A model generated the notes under the pieces. That model saw nothing but the letters and a program-made list of their open reading frames with translations, searched no databases and was not told the origin of the DNA. This document shows, piece by piece, positions 4,980-6,674 of a DNA stretch of 6,674 bases; the first letter of the stretch is position 1; each line of letters begins with the position of its first letter. The position numbers and the translations under genes are program-made. The stretch is taken from NCBI GenBank assembly GCA_003512805.1, contig DOOK01000015.1, forward strand, positions 1 to 6,674, given 5' to 3'. The stretch comes from Erwinia sp. Its GTDB lineage: Bacteria > Pseudomonadota > Gammaproteobacteria > Enterobacterales > Enterobacteriaceae.

Positions 4980-5532
4980 AATGCAGCGGCCAGTGGCCAG
5001 CCAGTTCCAGCGCGGCATGGCGAATCGCTTCCACACTTTGCTCAAACTCTTCCGCCGTCATTTTTTCCAGCTCGTTAAAATATTCTTCTTTACCGTGCAG
5101 CGCAATGGCATGGAGCGCAGGCTGAAGGTGTTCCGGCAGCGCCGACCAGTCGCTTAGCGCCACGCCTTTCATATAACCGATGCACCACTCTTCAACAATA
5201 GTGACCTCAAGGTCTTCCTCGCTGCTGGTGCCGAACAGCGGTTCAAACTGCTCCGGGTACTCTTTCAGCCGTTCGGCGATATCATTCTGATGCTGCGCTA
5301 CCAGCTCGCTAAAGCGCTGACTGTCGACTTCGTTCCAGAGCGGAAGATTATTTTCACCGCCCCAGATAATGGCCTGTAGACGTTCGTCAGAAACGGCATC
5401 CGGTGCAGAGAGCAGGGCGGTCAACAGCCCATCCAGTTCAGAGGCGTCAAGCACCGCATCGTCAGTGCCGTACTGCGCCAGAATATTGTCAAGCCATTCC
5501 AGCTCTTCAGCCGTTAAAGGTCCTTGTTGCAT
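4978..5532 (-). CDS. yecA: YecA/UPF0149-family protein without the SEC-C zinc motif
   Basis: The 184-residue product aligns with the helical UPF0149 domain of E. coli YecA. It shares ELEWLD-x-IL near the start, ELDGLLTALLSAP (32-44), AERLKEYPEQFEPLFG (86-101), TIVEEWCIGYMKGVALSDWS (111-130), ALHAIALHG and the EKMTAEEFEQSVEAIR stretch. E. coli YecA has 221 residues and ends in a metal-binding tail with the DPCPCGSGKK signature; here the protein stops at AGHWPLH, exactly where that tail would begin, and no remnant is encoded beyond. The molecular role of the family is poorly defined; the lost tail is known in SecA-like contexts to bind zinc. The start is supported by AGAGG seven to eight bases upstream. 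The gene symbol rests on similarity; a paralogue such as YgfB is less likely given the sequence match. Confidence 0.85.
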   Translation of the reverse strand: MQQGPLTAEELEWLDNILAQYGTDDAVLDASELDGLLTALLSAPDAVSDERLQAIIWGGENNLPLWNEVDSQRFSELVAQHQNDIAERLKEYPEQFEPLFGTSSEEDLEVTIVEEWCIGYMKGVALSDWSALPEHLQPALHAIALHGKEEYFNELEKMTAEEFEQSVEAIRHAALELAGHWPLH

Positions 5533-5591
5533 GTTATGCCCTCTTTTTTCCGTGGATTACTTTATGGAACGCTATTCTCAACGCCAGCGGC

Positions 5592-5636
5592 GTAAAAAGC
5601 CATCCTGTCAGCTCGATACCGCTAAAAAGCATCCTG
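5592..5636. repeat. Imperfect direct repeat upstream of yecA
   Basis: GTAAAAAGCCATCCTG (5592-5607) and CTAAAAAGCATCCTG (5622-5636) share TAAAAAGC and ATCCTG, differing by one extra C, and start 30 bp apart. The pair sits 60-105 bases upstream of the yecA start, where paired activator or repressor sites could act. It may also be chance. Confidence 0.4.
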
Positions 5637-5856
5637 CCTGCTGATAACCGGCGGACGCATTCAGACTCTGACAGCAATTATGGTTCCTTTATTGCAAACG
5701 AGCGGGGAATTTGTTGCGTGAACAGCGGTTACCGGGGAAGGGCGGCGGCATAACAGGAAAGAGTAAACTTTTGCATGAGTAGAGAGTCTGGAAGCGGGCC
5801 GGGACTTACCGCGCTGAGTGACATAACACTTTTTTAGTCATTTCAAAGAATTGCGG

Positions 5857-6038
5857 GGTTAACCGGTAGCCGCGGGTAGGGTAAGCTTGATGTGTCAGGC
5901 TTAACCATGCACTCATAGTGCACTCGCATGGCCACCAGTCAGGCAGACACTACGGCCTGGGATGCCAGGGTGAACAAGAGCATGTCGGCCGTGCAGGAAC
6001 CCCTTACGTTGACAGGCCAGCCCGGCTGTTCAGCTTAA
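5857..6038. ncRNA. Hairpin-dense island, candidate structured RNA or mobile-element relic
   Basis: The stretch starts with a GGTTAACC palindrome (5857-5864). A 12-position hairpin follows (5879-5906): GGGTAAGCTTGA and TCAGGCTTAACC around a TGTG loop, with one G-A mismatch and one G-T pair. Next, CCATGC/GCATGG (5905-5931) encloses the alternative stem TGCACT/AGTGCA (5908-5922). Then CCTGG-GATG-CCAGG (5956-5969) competes with a CGGCC/GGCCG pairing (5953-5991). Several stems are mutually exclusive, as in regulatory RNAs. A 36-codon plus-strand frame (5928-6038, starting MATSQADTTAWDARVNKSMS) also spans it, but with no ribosome-binding site. I could not match it to any RNA family I know; it is not a tRNA, 6S RNA, tmRNA or RNase P RNA. 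Strand is undetermined. Confidence 0.3.
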
Positions 6039-6266
6039 TTATCAATATTATTTACTCATCAGTACAATCACAAGGTCTGCACAACAGTTGATAAAACTTT
6101 CCCTGCACCACAGTTTTCCTGCAGGCGACATAAATGTTGGAAGCACCGGGCAAGAGCTTCAACTGAAAAGTCATAAAGATAACAAGAACAGGAAAAGTTG
6201 CTGCCTGAGTAACGGGAGGAATGGCTGATTTTAAAGACAGGCATATATTGGGTGGAAACGAGGCCG

Positions 6267-6294
6267 TTATCAGACCTGTTAGTGCTTATATAAT
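6267..6294 (+). promoter_or_regulatory. Probable sigma-70 promoter
   Basis: A consensus -10, TATAAT (6289-6294), is preceded 16 bases upstream by TTATCA (6267-6272), which matches the -35 consensus at four of six positions. Transcription would start near 6300-6302, right at the edge of a palindrome. The gene it serves is not clear; the next good frame begins at 6610, which would leave a leader of about 310 bases. Confidence 0.45.
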
Positions 6295-6302
6295 AAAAGC
6301 TG

Positions 6303-6318
6303 TCAGGTTTTAACCTGA
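6303..6318. promoter_or_regulatory. Palindrome at the predicted transcription start
   Basis: TCAGGTT (6303-6309) and AACCTGA (6312-6318) are perfect inverted halves around TT. The site covers the first transcribed bases of the predicted promoter, the classic place for a repressor operator. As RNA it would form a stem with too tight a loop to close fully. Confidence 0.45.
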
Positions 6319-6323
6319 TAAAG

Positions 6324-6338
6324 AGAGGGTGACCCTCT
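6324..6338. promoter_or_regulatory. Second palindrome just downstream
   Basis: AGAGGGT (6324-6330) and ACCCTCT (6332-6338) are perfect inverted halves around one G. The centre lies about 20 bp from that of the preceding palindrome, but the sequence is different. It could be a site for a second protein or, with the first, part of a leader structure. Confidence 0.4.
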
Positions 6339-6466
6339 TTCATTGATAAACAGCGTGCTGCATATAAGCAGGATGAATATTTATGTTTTACAACCAATAC
6401 AGGAAGAGAGCCTCTGCCACCTATTTGTGGTCTGTCACGGGGTTAGGATTACGAGGGCAAGTTAAT

Positions 6467-6493
6467 AATTTCGATGGCGGTATCGAAATTTTT
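6467..6493 (+). terminator. AT-rich hairpin with short T-run, weak terminator candidate
   Basis: AATTTCGAT (6467-6475) and ATCGAAATT (6482-6490) form a perfect 9-bp stem with loop GGCGGT, followed by TTT. The low GC content makes termination uncertain. It would end short transcripts from the 6267-6294 promoter before the frame at 6610, or it is a protein-binding site. A 38-codon frame (6383-6499) runs through it. Confidence 0.35.
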
Positions 6494-6609
6494 CATTAGG
6501 GAAAACATCATCGTTATTCTATTAATATACAAGCCAGCAGAAACGTTAACACGGATCAGGATAAGTGCGGAAAACATCTTTCTGCACTGAAAATAACTTC
6601 GGAAAGATA

Positions 6610-6674
6610 ATGGCTTTTATAGTTTTTCCAACCAGTTTCCTGAGAAAAAATCAAAGCAGAAGCAGAAGCAGAAG
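6610..6674 (+). CDS. Possible start of a gene running off the window, unknown
   Basis: ATG 6610 follows GGAAAG (6601-6606), a fair ribosome-binding site although only three bases away. The frame stays open to the window edge, giving 21 residues: MAFIVFPTSFLRKNQ and then alternating Ser-Arg from a hexanucleotide repeat. The upstream sequence is AT-rich. Too short to identify; a chance frame is possible. Confidence 0.25.
   Translation, partial: MAFIVFPTSFLRKNQSRSRSR
6655..6674. repeat. Hexanucleotide tandem repeat at the window edge
   Basis: AGCAGA is repeated three full times (6655-6672) plus two bases, and may continue beyond the window. In the possible frame from 6610 it encodes Ser-Arg pairs. 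Because the unit is six bases, copy-number changes would keep the reading frame. Confidence 0.7.

Larger units (their letters stand above)
5533..6609. other. Gene-poor stretch of about 1.1 kb
   Basis: No open frame here combines length, ribosome-binding site and sensible composition. The longest (minus strand, 6397 to 6068, 109 codons) starts with TTG, has no Shine-Dalgarno site and is unusually rich in Ser and Cys. The left part (5533-5850) holds the yecA upstream region. The middle (5857-6038) is GC-richer and full of hairpins. The right part (6040-6609) is AT-rich, with a promoter-like box, palindromes and micro-ORFs of 30-38 codons. The change in base composition along it suggests more than one origin. 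Confidence 0.6.

Noticed and set aside
4878..5078. Plus-strand frame of 66 codons overlapping the 53-codon gene
   Set aside because: It reads straight through a strong terminator and into the antisense of yecA, so the message would end before its stop codon.
5564..5644. Plus-strand 26-codon frame divergent from yecA (MERYSQRQRRKK...)
   Set aside because: No ribosome-binding site; its Lys/Arg-rich content comes from the direct repeat.
5882..5906. GCTTAAC/GTTAAGC core resembling an integron attC end
   Set aside because: Only one core is present; no second matching core or attC-like spacing was found.
6221..6313. Plus-strand 30-codon frame after GGAGG, ending inside a palindrome, considered as a leader peptide
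   Set aside because: GGAGG is one base from the ATG, too close to serve it, and the predicted promoter lies inside the frame rather than before it.
6068..6397. Minus-strand frame of 109 codons in the gene-poor region
   Set aside because: It begins with TTG, has no ribosome-binding site, is rich in Ser and Cys with no motif, and runs across the predicted promoter and palindromes.
6655..6674. Tandem repeat considered as a CRISPR array edge
   Set aside because: The unit is six bases with no spacers; CRISPR repeats are far longer.

Overview
The window looks like a chromosomal accessory stretch from an enterobacterium, with Erwiniaceae or a close relative as my best guess. The PhnH and YecA/UPF0149 proteins align well, from memory, with their E. 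coli counterparts. Gene order differs from E. coli, and the coding part has moderate GC with Enterobacterales-type ribosome-binding sites. I cannot name the species from sequence alone.

Left part (1-1565, plus strand). It opens with the last 55 codons of a protein ending in a family 5/12 chitin-binding module. A spacer with a long interrupted hairpin follows. Next comes a phage-type GH24 lysozyme with an intact Glu-Asp-Thr catalytic triad, then an orphan phnH, a C-P lyase subunit with none of its usual partners in view. A possible 31-codon gene lies on the minus strand between lysozyme and phnH.

Centre (1562-4559, minus strand). A TetR-family regulator is followed by a two-gene operon: an aldonolactone-oxidase-like flavoprotein, then a GT8 glycosyltransferase of the eukaryote-like (galactinol-synthase/glycogenin) type, 14 bases after the oxidase stop. 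The tetR-oxidase gap carries two near-palindromic sites exactly 20 bp apart, which form a 13-bp perfect inverted repeat covering the tetR stop codon. The arrangement suggests TetR controls the oxidase-GT8 pair. Together the enzymes could oxidise a sugar lactone and glycosylate the product or a related polyol; this is inference. The GT8 gene and phnH converge and share a GTTAAC that supplies both stop codons.

Right-centre (4566-5532). Divergent from tetR is a probable 53-codon gene with a good ribosome-binding site and a strong intrinsic terminator downstream. It converges on a YecA/UPF0149 gene that lacks the C-terminal SEC-C zinc motif of E. coli YecA.

Right end (5533-6674). About 1.1 kb has no convincing gene. 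It contains a direct repeat upstream of yecA, a GC-richer hairpin-dense island (5857-6038) that may be an unrecognised RNA or the relic of a mobile element, a consensus -10 box followed by two adjacent palindromes, an AT-rich hairpin with a short T-run, and an open frame from 6610 that runs into a hexanucleotide repeat at the window edge.
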